Below, piece by piece: positions 29,790 to 39,826 of a stretch of 64,000 nt of DNA (position 1 is its first letter; the number at the start of each line of letters is the position of its first letter). Position numbers and translations under genes: made by a program. The notes under the pieces were generated by a model. That model ran no database searches. It was not told where the DNA came from and saw nothing but the letters and a program-made list of their open reading frames with translations. Origin of the DNA: Pseudomonas mohnii (GTDB lineage Bacteria; Pseudomonadota; Gammaproteobacteria; Pseudomonadales; Pseudomonadaceae). The stretch is taken from NCBI RefSeq assembly GCF_900105115.1, contig NZ_FNRV01000001.1:248001-312000 (forward strand), given 5' to 3'.

Positions 29790-30464
29790 TTGATCAACAG
29801 CTTTTCGCACAAAGGATCGCAGCCCCCCGTTCAGGCAAAGCGCCTGCTCAAATCGTTGCTGACGCTCGGTGGTGTGCTGTTGGTTGCCGCGCTGGTGACC
29901 GGCTTTGTCTGGTGGCAAAAATCCCCGGTCAATCTGGTGGACGCCGGAACGCAAATCAGGGCTCAACTGTTGCAGGAATGGGCAGCTGGTGAGGTGGTCG
30001 TCCTGGTGCGCCATGCTGAACGCTGTGACCGCTCAACCAACCCTTGCCTGGGGCCGCCTGACGGCATCACCCGCCTGGGCAGTGAAGCGGCCAAGGCCGT
30101 CGGGCAAGGCTTTCTGGGCCTGGGGATGACGCAGGCCGATGTCCTTTCCAGCCCGCTGACCCGCACGATGCAAACCGCCTATTACATGTTTGGCAAAGAC
30201 GCGCAGGCCCAGGATTGGCTAGCCACTTGTGGCAGTACCCTGCGCAATGACGTCGTGGCGCACAAGCGTGCCGGACACAATCTGGTACTGGTAACGCACA
30301 GCGGATGCATCAGCGATTTTGAAGCCCAGACCGGCTTTAAACATGCCGCAACCAGTGAATATGGCAGTTCATTGTTCGTGCACATCGCGAACGATGGAGA
30401 GCTTCAGATAGTCGGCATTGTCAAGGCAGAAGACTGGCACTTGCTGTCTAATCAAAAACACTGA
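29790..30464 (+). CDS. Ais-like histidine phosphatase, membrane-anchored
   Basis: 224 aa from TTG 29790, which has AGG 10 nt upstream; an in-frame TTG at 29736 is an alternative without a ribosome binding site. One hydrophobic segment (LLTLGGVLLVAALVTGFVWW) places the enzyme in the periplasm. The phosphatase core has the catalytic RHG-type motif as LVRHAERCD, LSSPLTRTMQTA, and the second His in LVLVTHSGCISDFEAQTG. In enteric bacteria the related Ais protein removes heptose phosphate from LPS core and its gene is next to the arn operon. Here it precedes a stand-alone arnT, so a lipid A/LPS core dephosphorylating role is likely but not shown. Confidence 0.78.
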   Translation: MINSFSHKGSQPPVQAKRLLKSLLTLGGVLLVAALVTGFVWWQKSPVNLVDAGTQIRAQLLQEWAAGEVVVLVRHAERCDRSTNPCLGPPDGITRLGSEAAKAVGQGFLGLGMTQADVLSSPLTRTMQTAYYMFGKDAQAQDWLATCGSTLRNDVVAHKRAGHNLVLVTHSGCISDFEAQTGFKHAATSEYGSSLFVHIANDGELQIVGIVKAEDWHLLSNQKH

Positions 30465-30508
30465 AACAACAATCAGGCTTAGTTGCACGGGTGAGTGCAC
30501 TCCCCTTT

Positions 30509-30532
30509 ATTGAGTTTTCGCTGAAACTAAAT
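30509..30532. promoter_or_regulatory. Second copy of the inverted-repeat motif, upstream of stand-alone arnT
   Basis: ATTGAGT-N10-ACTAAAT, one mismatch from the copy at 29676, 84 bp upstream of the arnT start at 30617. TAATAAATT just downstream could be a -10 region. Confidence 0.55.
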
Positions 30533-30616
30533 GACACGTAATAAATTCTGCACCGTCGGCCAACAACCTGAAACTGCCCATACTTGCAGGCAACTTCCGA
30601 GTACCAAGGACGAGCA

Positions 30617-32338
30617 ATGACGCACCACCCTTCCTTACCCCGATCTGTTGACGGCTTGCCCCGTAATGCCTCCCGGCCAATGCTTTTCAGTGAGCGCTGG
30701 ATCCTGTGTGCCCTGGCTGTGGCGTTCGTGGCGTTCTACCTGCTGCCACTGATGTCCCATGGCTTGTGGATTCCCGACGAAACCCGCTATGCCCAGATCA
30801 GCCAGGAAATGTTGCTGAGCGGTAATTGGGTCTCACCGCACTTCATGGGTATCCGTTACTTCGAAAAACCCATTGCCGGTTACTGGATGATCGCCATCGG
30901 GCAGGCGGTGTTTGGCGACAACCTGTTCGGGGTGCGGATCGCGTCGGCGTTGAGTACCGGCCTGAGCGTCTGGCTGGTTTACCTGATCAGCCGCCGTTTC
31001 TGGAACGATCCGCGCAAAAGTTTTGCGTGCGCGCTGTTTTACATGAGTTTCGGGCTGATCGCCGGCCAGGCCGGCTACGCCAACCTGGACCCGCAGTTTA
31101 CGCTCTGGGTCAACTTGAGCCTGGTCATGCTGTGGTTCGCCATCGACAGTCGCACGAGCCGTGGTCGGCTGGGGGCCTGGGCATTGCTGGGCTTTGCCTG
31201 TGGCATGGGCTTCATGACCAAGGGGTTTCTCGCCTGGTTGTTGCCGGCGCTGATCGCCCTGCCCTATATGCTCTGGCAGCGCCGTTTCAAGGAAATGTTG
31301 GGCTATGGCTCACTGGCGGTGCTCGTTGCGATCATCGTGTGCCTGCCATGGGTGCTTGCCATCCACCACCAAGAACCGGATTTCTGGAACTTCTTCTTCT
31401 GGAACGAACACGTGCGCCGGTTCGCCGCCGATAACGCACAACACGCTCGTCCCTGGTGGTTCTACCTGCCAATGATGGTGGTTTCGAGTCTGCCGTGGGC
31501 TGCGATGTTGCCAACGACTTTCATCGAGGCCTGGAAGAACAAACGCCAACCGGTCTTTGCTTTTCTCCTGCTCTGGCTATTGTTGCCATTGGCCGTGTTC
31601 AGCATGAGCAGCGGCAAGCTGCCGACCTACATCATGCCGTGCCTGTTGCCGCTGGCAGTGTTGATGGGACATGCCGTGACCGAGTTGCTGGCCCATGCGC
31701 GAGGCCGGACGATTCGCATCAACGGCTGGCTCAATGTCGTCATAGCCACTGGCGCCTTGCTGGCGTTGCTCTACCTGCAGGCGACCAGGGAAATCTACGC
31801 AAATACCGAGATGTTCAGCCTGTCCATGGTGTACATCGTGCTGGTTGGCTGGATCATCGCCAACGCCTTGCAGATCTTGCGCCCCCTGGAGCTTTGGGCG
31901 ATGCCGGCACTTGGCATCTGGCTGCTGGTCGCGCTGCTGCCTGCCGCCATGCCGAGCCAGATTGTCGACAGCAAAATGCCCGACCGGTTTATCGCCGAGC
32001 ACCTGGAAAGCCTGAAGCAGACCACGTCATTACTCAGCAATGACCTGGGTGCGGCCTCGGCGCTGTCCTGGCTGATGAAACGCCCACAGGTCGATCTCTA
32101 CAACATCACCGGCGAGTTGAAATACGGCCTCAGCGACCCGGCCATGGCTTCGCGCAAGGTGACCAAGGAAAACGTCGGGCAGTGGATGACCGAGGCACGC
32201 AAAAAGGGTTCGGTCGGCGTGGTGATGCGGGTCAACAGTGTCGATGAAATTCAGGAAGTCGAATTACTGCCCATCGACGGCCAGCGTTTTCAACGCGGCA
32301 ACCTGGAAGTGCTGATCTTCCCGCAAAGCCGGCCCTGA
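30617..32338 (+). CDS. arnT: Lipid A 4-amino-4-deoxy-L-arabinose transferase, stand-alone copy
   Basis: 573 aa GT39/PMT-type membrane glycosyltransferase. About 12 transmembrane segments follow a 40-residue cytoplasmic start. The first periplasmic loop has the catalytic acidic pair in [18 protein letters not shown] (about residue 55), then [16 protein letters not shown]. The C-terminal soluble part (about 440-573) has [14 protein letters not shown]. The start at 30617 follows AAGGACGAGCA. A closely similar ArnT is encoded in the arn operon at 42695, so this is a second copy outside the operon. It transfers Ara4N from the undecaprenyl carrier to lipid A phosphate, unless it has diverged in acceptor or donor. 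Confidence 0.87.
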   Translation: MTHHPSLPRSVDGLPRNASRPMLFSERWILCALAVAFVAFYLLPLMSHGLWIPDETRYAQISQEMLLSGNWVSPHFMGIRYFEKPIAGYWMIAIGQAVFGDNLFGVRIASALSTGLSVWLVYLISRRFWNDPRKSFACALFYMSFGLIAGQAGYANLDPQFTLWVNLSLVMLWFAIDSRTSRGRLGAWALLGFACGMGFMTKGFLAWLLPALIALPYMLWQRRFKEMLGYGSLAVLVAIIVCLPWVLAIHHQEPDFWNFFFWNEHVRRFAADNAQHARPWWFYLPMMVVSSLPWAAMLPTTFIEAWKNKRQPVFAFLLLWLLLPLAVFSMSSGKLPTYIMPCLLPLAVLMGHAVTELLAHARGRTIRINGWLNVVIATGALLALLYLQATREIYANTEMFSLSMVYIVLVGWIIANALQILRPLELWAMPALGIWLLVALLPAAMPSQIVDSKMPDRFIAEHLESLKQTTSLLSNDLGAASALSWLMKRPQVDLYNITGELKYGLSDPAMASRKVTKENVGQWMTEARKKGSVGVVMRVNSVDEIQEVELLPIDGQRFQRGNLEVLIFPQSRP

Positions 32339-32351
32339 CGGCGATTGATGT

Positions 32352-32390
32352 AAAAAACCGAGACCCTCGACGGGTTCTCGGTTTTTTTTT
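32352..32390 (+). terminator. Intrinsic terminator after stand-alone arnT
   Basis: AAAAACCGAGA followed by a short loop region and TCTCGGTTTTTTTTT: a 6-bp GC stem plus A/T extension and a run of nine T. The A run on the left could make it bidirectional. Confidence 0.88.
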
Positions 32391-32562
32391 GCGTCAGGGC
32401 TGCATTGGTTTTTCGGGGCCAGGGCAACGCTGCGCGAGTCCTTTGCGCAAAAGCCCGTGCTTGAGCCGTTACCGGCCTTCGCAGAAGCGTTAAATGACAG
32501 GAATTAACGATTTTTTTGACGTTTTTTTCTCATTCTCCGCACTACATTCGCCCGCCAAACAT

Positions 32563-32581
32563 GCAAATGATTCCTATTGAA
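32563..32581. promoter_or_regulatory. Possible Fur box upstream of ferric ABC transporter
   Basis: GCAAATGATTCCTATTGAA matches about 10 of 19 positions of the Fur consensus, concentrated in AATGAT and ATT. It lies 70 bp upstream of the start at 32652. The gene content makes iron control plausible; the match is moderate. The 313-bp gap (32339-32651) otherwise has the terminator and an AT-rich promoter region. Confidence 0.4.
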
Positions 32582-32651
32582 CTACACTGAGCGACGCCCT
32601 ATCCTCGTCAACTCTACGTGTTCGATTCTTAAAAGCCGGAGCTGCCACCGC

Positions 32652-33665
32652 ATGATTTCCCGTTTGCCGTCATTCCTGAAAAAAGCCCTGCTGGCCACCG
32701 CCCTGGTGAGTGCCGGCCACGTGTATGCAGCCGACAGCGTCGGTATTGTGGTTTATAACGCGCAGCACGAAGGCCTGACCAAGGCGTGGGTCGAAGGTTT
32801 TACCCAGGAAACCGGTATTCCCGTCACCTTGCGTAACGGTGATGACACCGAGATGGGCAATCAGATCGTGCAGGAAGGCGCCGCGTCGCCAGCCGATGTG
32901 TTCCTGACTGAAAACTCTCCAGCCATGGTCCTGGTCGATAACGCGGGTCTGTTCGCCCCCGTCGACAAAACCACCCTGGAGCAAGTCGACTCCGCTTACC
33001 GCCCGGCCCACGGCAAATGGGTCGGCATCGCCGCACGCTCCACCGTATTCGTCTACAACCCGAGCAAGCTGCCGGAAACACAACTGCCGAAATCGATCAT
33101 GGACCTCGCTGCGCCAGCCTGGAAAGGCCGCTGGGCCGCATCGCCGGGCGGTGCCGACTTCCAGGCCATCGTCGCCGCCATCCTGGAGCAGAAAGGTGAA
33201 GCCGCGACCCTTGAATGGCTCAAGGCAATGAAAACCAACTTCACCGCCTACCGGGGCAACAGCTCGGTGCTCAAGGCGGTCAATGCCGGGCAGATCGACA
33301 GCGGCGTGATCTACCACTATTACAGTCTGGTCGATCAATCCAAGACCGGTGAGAACAGCCAGAACACCGCCCTGCACTACTTCAAACACAAGGATCCGGG
33401 TGCCTTTGTCAGCATCTCGGGCGGCGGCGTCCTCGCCTCCAGCCAACATAAGGAACAAGCCCAGGCATTCCTCAAGTACGTGACGGGCAAGGAAGGCCAG
33501 GACACGCTCAAGAACGGCAATTCGTTTGAATACGCCGTGGGCAAGAATGCTCAATCCAACCCAAAACTGGTGCCTTTGCAGCAGCTTGACGCGCCAACTG
33601 TCGATGCTTCCAAACTCGACAGCAAGAAAGCCGTGGAGCTCATGACTCAGGCCGGACTACTTTAA
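32652..33665 (+). CDS. Ferric iron ABC transporter periplasmic binding protein (FbpA-type)
   Basis: 337 aa. The signal peptide ends GHVYA before ADSVGIVVYNAQHEGLTKAW, the classic FbpA/HitA opening. The iron-binding Tyr pair is in GVIYHYYSLVDQ (about 220). SPADVFLTENSPAM and FVSISGGGVLASS are family motifs. The start at 32652 gives a proper signal peptide; earlier in-frame codons do not. It is first in a three-gene set with permease and ATPase and should capture Fe3+ in the periplasm. Confidence 0.88.
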   Translation: MISRLPSFLKKALLATALVSAGHVYAADSVGIVVYNAQHEGLTKAWVEGFTQETGIPVTLRNGDDTEMGNQIVQEGAASPADVFLTENSPAMVLVDNAGLFAPVDKTTLEQVDSAYRPAHGKWVGIAARSTVFVYNPSKLPETQLPKSIMDLAAPAWKGRWAASPGGADFQAIVAAILEQKGEAATLEWLKAMKTNFTAYRGNSSVLKAVNAGQIDSGVIYHYYSLVDQSKTGENSQNTALHYFKHKDPGAFVSISGGGVLASSQHKEQAQAFLKYVTGKEGQDTLKNGNSFEYAVGKNAQSNPKLVPLQQLDAPTVDASKLDSKKAVELMTQAGLL

Positions 33666-35267
33666 TTGTTGCCTGAAACCCTGCCGGCAGGTATCGCCGA
33701 GGCGATACCTGCCCACCTGCGTCGTCGATCACGCGGCCGGTTCGCGAGCCGTGGCGGCGCGTGGGTCGTTGGCCTGTCCGTGCTGGTTTCCTTGCTGGCA
33801 CTGCTTCCCATCGCATTCGTCGTCGGCGTTTATCTGCAGACCGGCTGGTCCACCCTGGTGCCACTGGTGTTTCGGCCGCGCGTCGGCGAATTGCTGGTCA
33901 ACACCGTGTTGCTGGTCGTGATCACCATTCCTTTGTGTATTGCCCTGGGGGTAGCGCTGGCATGGCTGACAGAACGCACGAATTTGCCGGGACGACGCTG
34001 GTGGTCGTTGCTGGCCACCGCGCCGCTGGCGGTGCCGGCGTTCGTTCACAGTTATGCCTGGGTCAGCCTGGTGCCACCGATTCACGGGCTGTTCGCCGGG
34101 GTGCTGGTGTCGGTCATCGCCTACTTCCCGTTTCTTTACCTGCCGGTGGCCGCGACGCTGCGTCGACTCGACCCGGCCATCGAAGATGTTTCCGAGTCCC
34201 TCGGGCTCAAGCCCTGGGCAGTATTTTTCCGCGTGGTGCTGCCGCAATTGCGCCTGGCCATTTGCGGCGGTGCCTTGCTGGTCGGCTTGCACCTGCTGGC
34301 CGAGTACGGCTTGTACGCGATGATCCGCTTCGACACCTTCACCACTGCGATCTTCGATCAGTTCAAGTCCACCTTCAACGGGCCTGCCGCCAACCTGCTG
34401 GCCGGGGTACTGGCCCTGTGTTGCCTGGCGATGCTGACCGCAGAATCGGCGGCGCGTGGCAATGCGCGTTACGCCCGTGTCGGTTCAGGCAGTGCCCGGG
34501 AGCAACGGGTGGTGCAACTGAGCGCGCCTTTGAAGGCACTTGCGTTGTTCCTGCAGATCATCACTTGTGTCCTGGCCTTGGGCGTGCCGTTGTACACCCT
34601 GGGTAAATGGTTGATGGCCGGCGGTACCCAGGTCTGGGACTTGCCCGAGCTACTGCCGGCCCTGGAGCAGACGCTGCTGTTGGGCGTGGCGGGGGCGGCG
34701 CTGACCACCTGCGCAGCGATTCCGATTGCCTGGCTGTCGATTCGCTCACCGGGCCGCCTGCAACGACTGCTGGAAGGCTGCAACTACATCACCAGTTCGC
34801 TGCCAGGGATCGTCGTGGCGCTGGCATTGGTGACGGCGACCATCCACTTTGCCCGGCCGATTTACCAGACCACCATTACGGTGTTGCTGGCTTACCTGCT
34901 GATGTTCCTGCCTCGCGCCCTGGTGAGCCTGCGTGCCGGTATCGCCCAGGCGCCGGTTGAACTGGAAAACATGGCCCGCAGTCTGGGCCGCTCGCCCGCC
35001 CGGGCCCTGTGGCTGATCACCCTGCGCCTGGCCGCTCCGGGTGCTGCAGCGGGCGCCGCGCTGGTGTTCCTGGCGATCACCAATGAACTGACCGCCACCC
35101 TGCTGCTCGCCCCCAACGGTACGCGCACGCTGGCGACCGGGTTCTGGGCCATGACCAGCGAAATCGATTACGCCGCCGCAGCGCCCTACGCGCTGCTGAT
35201 GATTGTCCTGTCGCTACCGCTGACCGGGCTCCTTTATCACCAATCCAAGAAAACGGCTGGCCGATGA
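33666..35267 (+). CDS. Ferric iron ABC transporter permease (FbpB-type)
   Basis: 533 aa fused double permease with about 12 membrane segments. The two EAA-type cytoplasmic loops are visible: [23 protein letters not shown] in the first half (about 180) and [25 protein letters not shown] in the second (about 435). The start is uncertain: I use TTG 33666 immediately after the binding-protein stop; a TTG at 33669 is equally possible. The end overlaps the ATPase gene by 4 bp (ATGA). Confidence 0.87.
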   Translation: MLPETLPAGIAEAIPAHLRRRSRGRFASRGGAWVVGLSVLVSLLALLPIAFVVGVYLQTGWSTLVPLVFRPRVGELLVNTVLLVVITIPLCIALGVALAWLTERTNLPGRRWWSLLATAPLAVPAFVHSYAWVSLVPPIHGLFAGVLVSVIAYFPFLYLPVAATLRRLDPAIEDVSESLGLKPWAVFFRVVLPQLRLAICGGALLVGLHLLAEYGLYAMIRFDTFTTAIFDQFKSTFNGPAANLLAGVLALCCLAMLTAESAARGNARYARVGSGSAREQRVVQLSAPLKALALFLQIITCVLALGVPLYTLGKWLMAGGTQVWDLPELLPALEQTLLLGVAGAALTTCAAIPIAWLSIRSPGRLQRLLEGCNYITSSLPGIVVALALVTATIHFARPIYQTTITVLLAYLLMFLPRALVSLRAGIAQAPVELENMARSLGRSPARALWLITLRLAAPGAAAGAALVFLAITNELTATLLLAPNGTRTLATGFWAMTSEIDYAAAAPYALLMIVLSLPLTGLLYHQSKKTAGR

Positions 35268-36328
35268 ACGCTTTAGAACTGCATTCGATCTCTAAATCCT
35301 ACGGGTCCCACCGGGCCCTGGATAACGTCAGCCTGTCGGTGCCGACGGGCAGCCGCACGGTGATTGTCGGCCCGTCGGGATCGGGTAAAACCACGTTGCT
35401 GCGGATGATCGCCGGCTTCGAATTTCCCGATACCGGCCGCCTTTCGCTCAACGGCCAGACGCTGGTCGATAGCACCCACGAGGTGCCGGCGCACCAACGC
35501 CTGATTGGCTATGTCCCACAGGACGGCGCCCTGTTTCCGCACATGACCGTGGCCGCCAATATCGGCTTCGGACTGGCCAGCAAGGGCCGCGAACGGCAAG
35601 AACGCATCGCTGAATTGATGGACAGCGTTGCCCTTGACGCGCGCATGGCCGACCGCTGGCCCCATGAGCTGTCCGGTGGACAGCAACAACGGGTGGCGCT
35701 GGCGCGTGCCCTCGCCCAGCAACCGCGGCTGATGCTGCTGGATGAACCGTTTTCGGCGCTCGATACCGGCTTGCGCGCCGCCATGCGCAAACTGGTCGCG
35801 CGATTGTTGGCGGACGCCGGCGTGACCACCATTCTGGTCACCCATGACCAGAGCGAAGCGTTGTCCTTCGCCGATCAATTGGCGGTCATGCGTAATGGGC
35901 GGTTGGTGCAGTCCGGGCATCCCCTGGACCTTTACCGCTATCCCGAGGATGAAGAGACCGCGCTGTTTCTCGGTGACGCCGTGGTCATGCCCGCCCGAAT
36001 CGAGGCCGGTTGGGCCCATTGCGATCTGGGTCGGATTCCGGTCAACAACCACCGCAACAACAGCTCGGCGCAAATCATGCTGCGGCCCGAGCAATTGCAG
36101 CTGGCCAGCGTCGTGCCCAACACGACAGAGGTTGCCGGTTGCAACGCGGTGGTGACCGAGCGTGATTTCAGCGGCAACACCTGCACGCTGACCGTGGAGC
36201 TGCAATCCTTGAACGCCGACGACGCGCCAGGTCGATCACTGCTCGTGCGCAGCTCCGGCATGTACGCGCCACCGACTGGCAGTACCGTTCAAGTCTCGAC
36301 CATCGGTCACGCCCATGTACTGAGCTGA
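35264..36328 (+). CDS. Ferric iron ABC transporter ATPase (FbpC-type)
   Basis: 354 aa. Walker [19 protein letters not shown] (about residue 36), Q-loop [15 protein letters not shown], signature [17 protein letters not shown], Walker [13 protein letters not shown] and the switch His in [12 protein letters not shown]-terminal regulatory TOBE domain (about 280-350) is present. It energises uptake by the two preceding gene products. Its stop is 16 bp from the stop of the convergent recombinase gene. Confidence 0.9.
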   Translation: MNALELHSISKSYGSHRALDNVSLSVPTGSRTVIVGPSGSGKTTLLRMIAGFEFPDTGRLSLNGQTLVDSTHEVPAHQRLIGYVPQDGALFPHMTVAANIGFGLASKGRERQERIAELMDSVALDARMADRWPHELSGGQQQRVALARALAQQPRLMLLDEPFSALDTGLRAAMRKLVARLLADAGVTTILVTHDQSEALSFADQLAVMRNGRLVQSGHPLDLYRYPEDEETALFLGDAVVMPARIEAGWAHCDLGRIPVNNHRNNSSAQIMLRPEQLQLASVVPNTTEVAGCNAVVTERDFSGNTCTLTVELQSLNADDAPGRSLLVRSSGMYAPPTGSTVQVSTIGHAHVLS

Positions 36329-36344
36329 CCGTTCACCCCTGCCT

Positions 36345-37355
36345 TCAAAGGTCGAAGCGATCGACCGCCCGGCGCCGCTCATTGTCATCACGCACATCGT
36401 AATTGGCCGTGGTCTGGATGTTGCTGTGGTGGGCGAGCTTCTGGGCGATCGACAAGTCGTGCTCCTCGATGACCCGGGTGATGAACGAGCGGCGGAAATC
36501 ATGGGGCATGATCTTCACCCCCACCTGGGCGCCCCGCTGGCGGGCGATGTAATAGATCGCATGCTTGGTAATGCGCTCACGGGTGATGTGGCTGCCGCGC
36601 CGTATGCGGTTGAACAGGAAGGTGTCGTCGGCCTCACCCTCCTTCAACTGTGATCGGCGCAACTCCAGCCAGGCGTCGAGCTTGGCGAAGGCCCAGGCCG
36701 GGGCGTACTTGATTAACTGTTTGTTGCCCTTGGCGGTGACCCGAAGGCTGCGCTCAGTGAAGTCGACCTGATTCAAGTCCAGGTTCACCGATTCCGATTT
36801 GCGCATGCCCGAGCCATACAGAATCCCGATGATCGCCGCGTCACGCAGGCCCTGCGGTCGTGGATCAGCGGCACACACTTCCATCAGTTCCTGGATCAGC
36901 GTCCGGCGGAGATTGCGTCCCTGGGACAGGCGCGTGCCCGCGATGCCCTTGACCGAACGCATTTTCAGCAAGTGTTCCTGGCTGATCAGGCTCATGCGCC
37001 ACGCCTCGTTCATCACACCGCGTACCGCATTGACGTACAGCGACGAGGTATTGGGTGCGTATCCATCGGCGCGCAGGGTGGCGACCAGCGCAATCACATC
37101 TTCAGGTTGCAGTTGATGCCAAGGGATCTCTTCGATGTTCACGTCTTCGAAGTCCAGACGATCGGCAGCGTCCTGCAGGACGTAACGCATGGTCAATTGG
37201 CTGGACGGCGCCAGTCGCGCCAGATACAGCGTCAGTGGATTGGTCTTGGGAATATTCGAGTCAACAGCAGGTAAGTCAATCAAACGAAACGGCCTTGAAT
37301 GAAAACAATTCAACGAAACAACTAAGGGTGGAAAACAGACCATATACAGCGCCAT
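36345..37355 (-). CDS. Orphan tyrosine recombinase/integrase
   Basis: 336 aa at most. The N-terminal SAM-like core-binding domain (about 45-150) has NPLTLYLARLAPSSQLTMR. The catalytic domain (about 165-336) shows all key residues: Arg in GILYGSGMRKSESVNLD, Lys in RVTAKGNKQLIKYA, the His-x-x-Arg box in KIMPHDFRRSFITR, the second His in IAQKLAHHSNIQTTANYD, whose Tyr is the nucleophile. It is intact. ATG 37355 begins an unusual hydrophobic stretch; a TTG at 37283 with AAGG upstream may be the true start. No phage genes, att duplication, transposon ends or integron cassette array are visible nearby. It is convergent with the iron transporter and divergent from arnB. Confidence 0.85.
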   Translation of the reverse strand: MALYMVCFPPLVVSLNCFHSRPFRLIDLPAVDSNIPKTNPLTLYLARLAPSSQLTMRYVLQDAADRLDFEDVNIEEIPWHQLQPEDVIALVATLRADGYAPNTSSLYVNAVRGVMNEAWRMSLISQEHLLKMRSVKGIAGTRLSQGRNLRRTLIQELMEVCAADPRPQGLRDAAIIGILYGSGMRKSESVNLDLNQVDFTERSLRVTAKGNKQLIKYAPAWAFAKLDAWLELRRSQLKEGEADDTFLFNRIRRGSHITRERITKHAIYYIARQRGAQVGVKIMPHDFRRSFITRVIEEHDLSIAQKLAHHSNIQTTANYDVRDDNERRRAVDRFDL

Positions 37356-37440
37356 ATTTCTGTAAGACTTTTCTGTTAAAAGCAGCGAGAAACCGTAAAA
37401 GTCTGAACAGTCGCTTAATAGCTTTTAGATAAACGATTCG

Positions 37441-37456
37441 CCGACCGTTTTTTCAT
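37441..37456 (+). promoter_or_regulatory. ColR-box-like site in arnB upstream region
   Basis: CCGACCGTTTTTTCAT fits the ColR consensus as I recall it (YYNASNNYTTTTTCAC) at 15 of 16 positions. It lies about 205 bp upstream of arnB. The same 306-bp gap (37356-37661) has two YTTAAK half-sites of the PmrA type (37414 and 37567), but their partner half-sites are poor. Confidence 0.4.
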
Positions 37457-37661
37457 GTTCCTTTCACAAAATCGGGCATACCCTCATGCGGCTCCGGCGA
37501 CCCTCGGCATTTTCCCAACTTGCCGATCGTTGTAGGAAAAGTCAACGGGCGGTATTTCTCACCGACCTTAAGTAATTCGTTGACTCGTTTTGCGTCTAGA
37601 CTGCGACCGGATCCATTTTTTAGCCTCAACGGCTACACTCTTTTTCAGCCAAGAGGTGCGC

Positions 37662-38810
37662 ATGAGTCAGGCTTTTCTTCCCTTCTCCCGTCCCAGTATC
37701 GGCGAAGAGGAAATTGCCGCGGTAGAACAAGTCCTGCGCTCGGGCTGGATTACCACGGGACCAAAGAACCAGGCGCTGGAAGAACACTTCGCCAATTATG
37801 TCGGTTGCCGTCATGCCGTGGCGCTGTCCTCGGCCACGGGCGGAATGCATATCACTCTATTGGCACTGGGCATCGGCCCGGGCGATGAAGTCATTACACC
37901 CTCGCAGACCTGGGTGTCCACCGCCAACATGATCAGCCTGCTGGGTGCGACTCCCGTTTTCGTCGACGTCGACCGTGACACACTGATGAGTGACGTGGCG
38001 AGCATCGAGGCGGCGATCACCCCGCGCACCAAAGCCATCATTCCCGTGCACTACGCCGGCGCTGCGTTCGATCTCGATCCGTTGTATGCACTGGCCGACA
38101 AGCACGGCATCACCGTGATCGAAGACGCCGCCCACGCAGCGGGCACCCTGTACAAAGGCCGCCATGTCGGTGCCCGGGGCACCGCGATTTTTTCGTTCCA
38201 CGCCATCAAGAACATGACCTGTGCCGAAGGCGCGATGTTCGTGACCGACGATGAAGCCCTGGCCACGCGGGTACGCATGCTCAAGTTCCATGGCCTCGGT
38301 GTCGACGCTTACGACCGCCTGACCCATGGCCGCAAGCCCCAGGCGCAAGTCATGGAACCGGGATTCAAGTACAACCTGGCCGACATCAATGCCGCCATCG
38401 CGCTGGTGCAATTGGAGCGGCTGGACGAGATCAACGCCAAACGCACGCTGCTGGCCAACACCTACCTGAAACGCCTGGAAGGTCTGCCGGTGCAACCGCT
38501 GGCCATTCCTGCCCATGCCCAGCAACACGCCTGGCACCTGTTCATCCTGCGTATCGATGCCGAGCGCTGCGGCCTCGACCGCGAAGCGTTCATGAAAGCC
38601 CTGCAGGAGCAGAACATCGGCACCGGCATTCACTTCATCGCGACACACCTGCATACTTGGTATCGCCAGCGTTACCCTGACCTGTACCTGCCCAATACCG
38701 AATGGAACTCGGCCCGACTGTGTTCGATCCCGCTGTTCCCCGACATGACCACCGATGACGTCGAGCGCGTTGTCGGCGCCATAGAAAACTGCCTGGACAC
38801 ACGCCTGTGA
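37662..38810 (+). CDS. arnB: UDP-Ara4O aminotransferase ArnB
   Basis: 382 aa PLP aminotransferase of the DegT/DnrJ/EryC1 family, the length of enteric ArnB. The PLP lysine is in [17 protein letters not shown] (about 185), [19 protein letters not shown] is near 60 and [13 protein letters not shown] near 160. The start follows AAGAGGTGCGC. It makes UDP-Ara4N from UDP-4-keto-pentose, using glutamate. It is the first gene of the nine-gene unit and its stop overlaps the arnC start (GTGA). Confidence 0.94.
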   Translation: MSQAFLPFSRPSIGEEEIAAVEQVLRSGWITTGPKNQALEEHFANYVGCRHAVALSSATGGMHITLLALGIGPGDEVITPSQTWVSTANMISLLGATPVFVDVDRDTLMSDVASIEAAITPRTKAIIPVHYAGAAFDLDPLYALADKHGITVIEDAAHAAGTLYKGRHVGARGTAIFSFHAIKNMTCAEGAMFVTDDEALATRVRMLKFHGLGVDAYDRLTHGRKPQAQVMEPGFKYNLADINAAIALVQLERLDEINAKRTLLANTYLKRLEGLPVQPLAIPAHAQQHAWHLFILRIDAERCGLDREAFMKALQEQNIGTGIHFIATHLHTWYRQRYPDLYLPNTEWNSARLCSIPLFPDMTTDDVERVVGAIENCLDTRL

Positions 38811-39826
38811 GACCTTACCCAATCAACTTCGTTTCGATCGTGATTCCGGTCTACAACGAAGAAGACAGCCTGCCGGAATTGCTGCGCCGCACCGAAGCGG
38901 CGTGCGAGCAATTGCACCACCCCTACGAGATCGTACTGATCGACGATGGCAGTCGCGATGACTCCGCGCATATTCTGGAACAAGCCGCCTCCCGCCCCGA
39001 CAGCCCGGTAGTGGCGGTCATTCTCAACCGCAACTACGGCCAGCACGCGGCGATCATGGCCGGTTTCGAGCAGTGCAAGGGCGACGTGGTGATTACCCTC
39101 GACGCCGACCTGCAAAACCCGCCCGAAGAAATCCCGCGTCTGGTGGCCCAGGCTGAACTGGGCTACGACGTCGTCGCCACCGTGCGCAACAATCGTCAGG
39201 ACTCGGCCTTGCGCCGTTGGCCGTCGAAACTGATCAACCTCGCCGTACAACGCTCCACCGGCGTGGCCATGAGCGACTACGGCTGCATGTTGCGCGCCTA
39301 CCGACGCACCATCGTCGACGCCATGCTGGCCTGCCGCGAGCGCAGCACCTTTATCCCGATCCTGGCCAACAGCTTCGCCCGCCACACCACGGAAATCCTG
39401 GTGAACCACGCCGAGCGCGAACACGGCGAATCCAAATACAGCCCCATGCGCCTGATCAACCTGATGTTCGATCTGGTGACCTGCATGACCACCACGCCGC
39501 TGCGCCTGCTGAGCATCGTCGGCTTCGCCATGGCGGGCCTCGGCGTACTCTTCGCCGTCGCCCTGATCGTGTTGCGTCTGGCATTCGGTGCCGGCTGGGC
39601 CGGCGGTGGCACCTTTGTCCTGTTTGCCGTGCTGTTCGTGTTCACCGGCGGGCAATTCATCGGCATGGGCCTGCTGGGCGAATACCTGGGCCGCATGTAC
39701 AGCGATGTCCGTGCCCGCCCGCGTTTCTTTATCGAAAAGGTGCTGCGTAGTCAGCCTGCCTCTCCTGTTTCCGTTGCCACCATCGATGGCCTCACCTCCA
39801 CTTCTTCTGATCGGGTTCACCCATGA
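38807..39826 (+). CDS. arnC: Undecaprenyl-phosphate Ara4FN transferase ArnC
   Basis: 339 aa GT2 glycosyltransferase starting at GTG 38807. The GT-A core has [29 protein letters not shown], the DxD motif in [15 protein letters not shown] and [18 protein letters not shown]. Two C-terminal membrane helices (about 235-300) are present. It moves formylated Ara4N from UDP to undecaprenyl phosphate at the cytoplasmic face. It overlaps arnB and arnA by 4 bp each. Confidence 0.93.
   Translation: MRPYPINFVSIVIPVYNEEDSLPELLRRTEAACEQLHHPYEIVLIDDGSRDDSAHILEQAASRPDSPVVAVILNRNYGQHAAIMAGFEQCKGDVVITLDADLQNPPEEIPRLVAQAELGYDVVATVRNNRQDSALRRWPSKLINLAVQRSTGVAMSDYGCMLRAYRRTIVDAMLACRERSTFIPILANSFARHTTEILVNHAEREHGESKYSPMRLINLMFDLVTCMTTTPLRLLSIVGFAMAGLGVLFAVALIVLRLAFGAGWAGGGTFVLFAVLFVFTGGQFIGMGLLGEYLGRMYSDVRARPRFFIEKVLRSQPASPVSVATIDGLTSTSSDRVHP

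Noticed and set aside
37567..37602. Standard sigma-70 promoter (TTGACT / TAGACT) for arnB
   Set aside because: The spacing between the two hexamers is only about 11 nt, too short for a functional -35/-10 pair.
36345..37661. Integron with cassette array, from the tyrosine recombinase
   Set aside because: No attC-like repeats or promoterless cassettes were seen; the flanks are an iron transporter and the arn operon.
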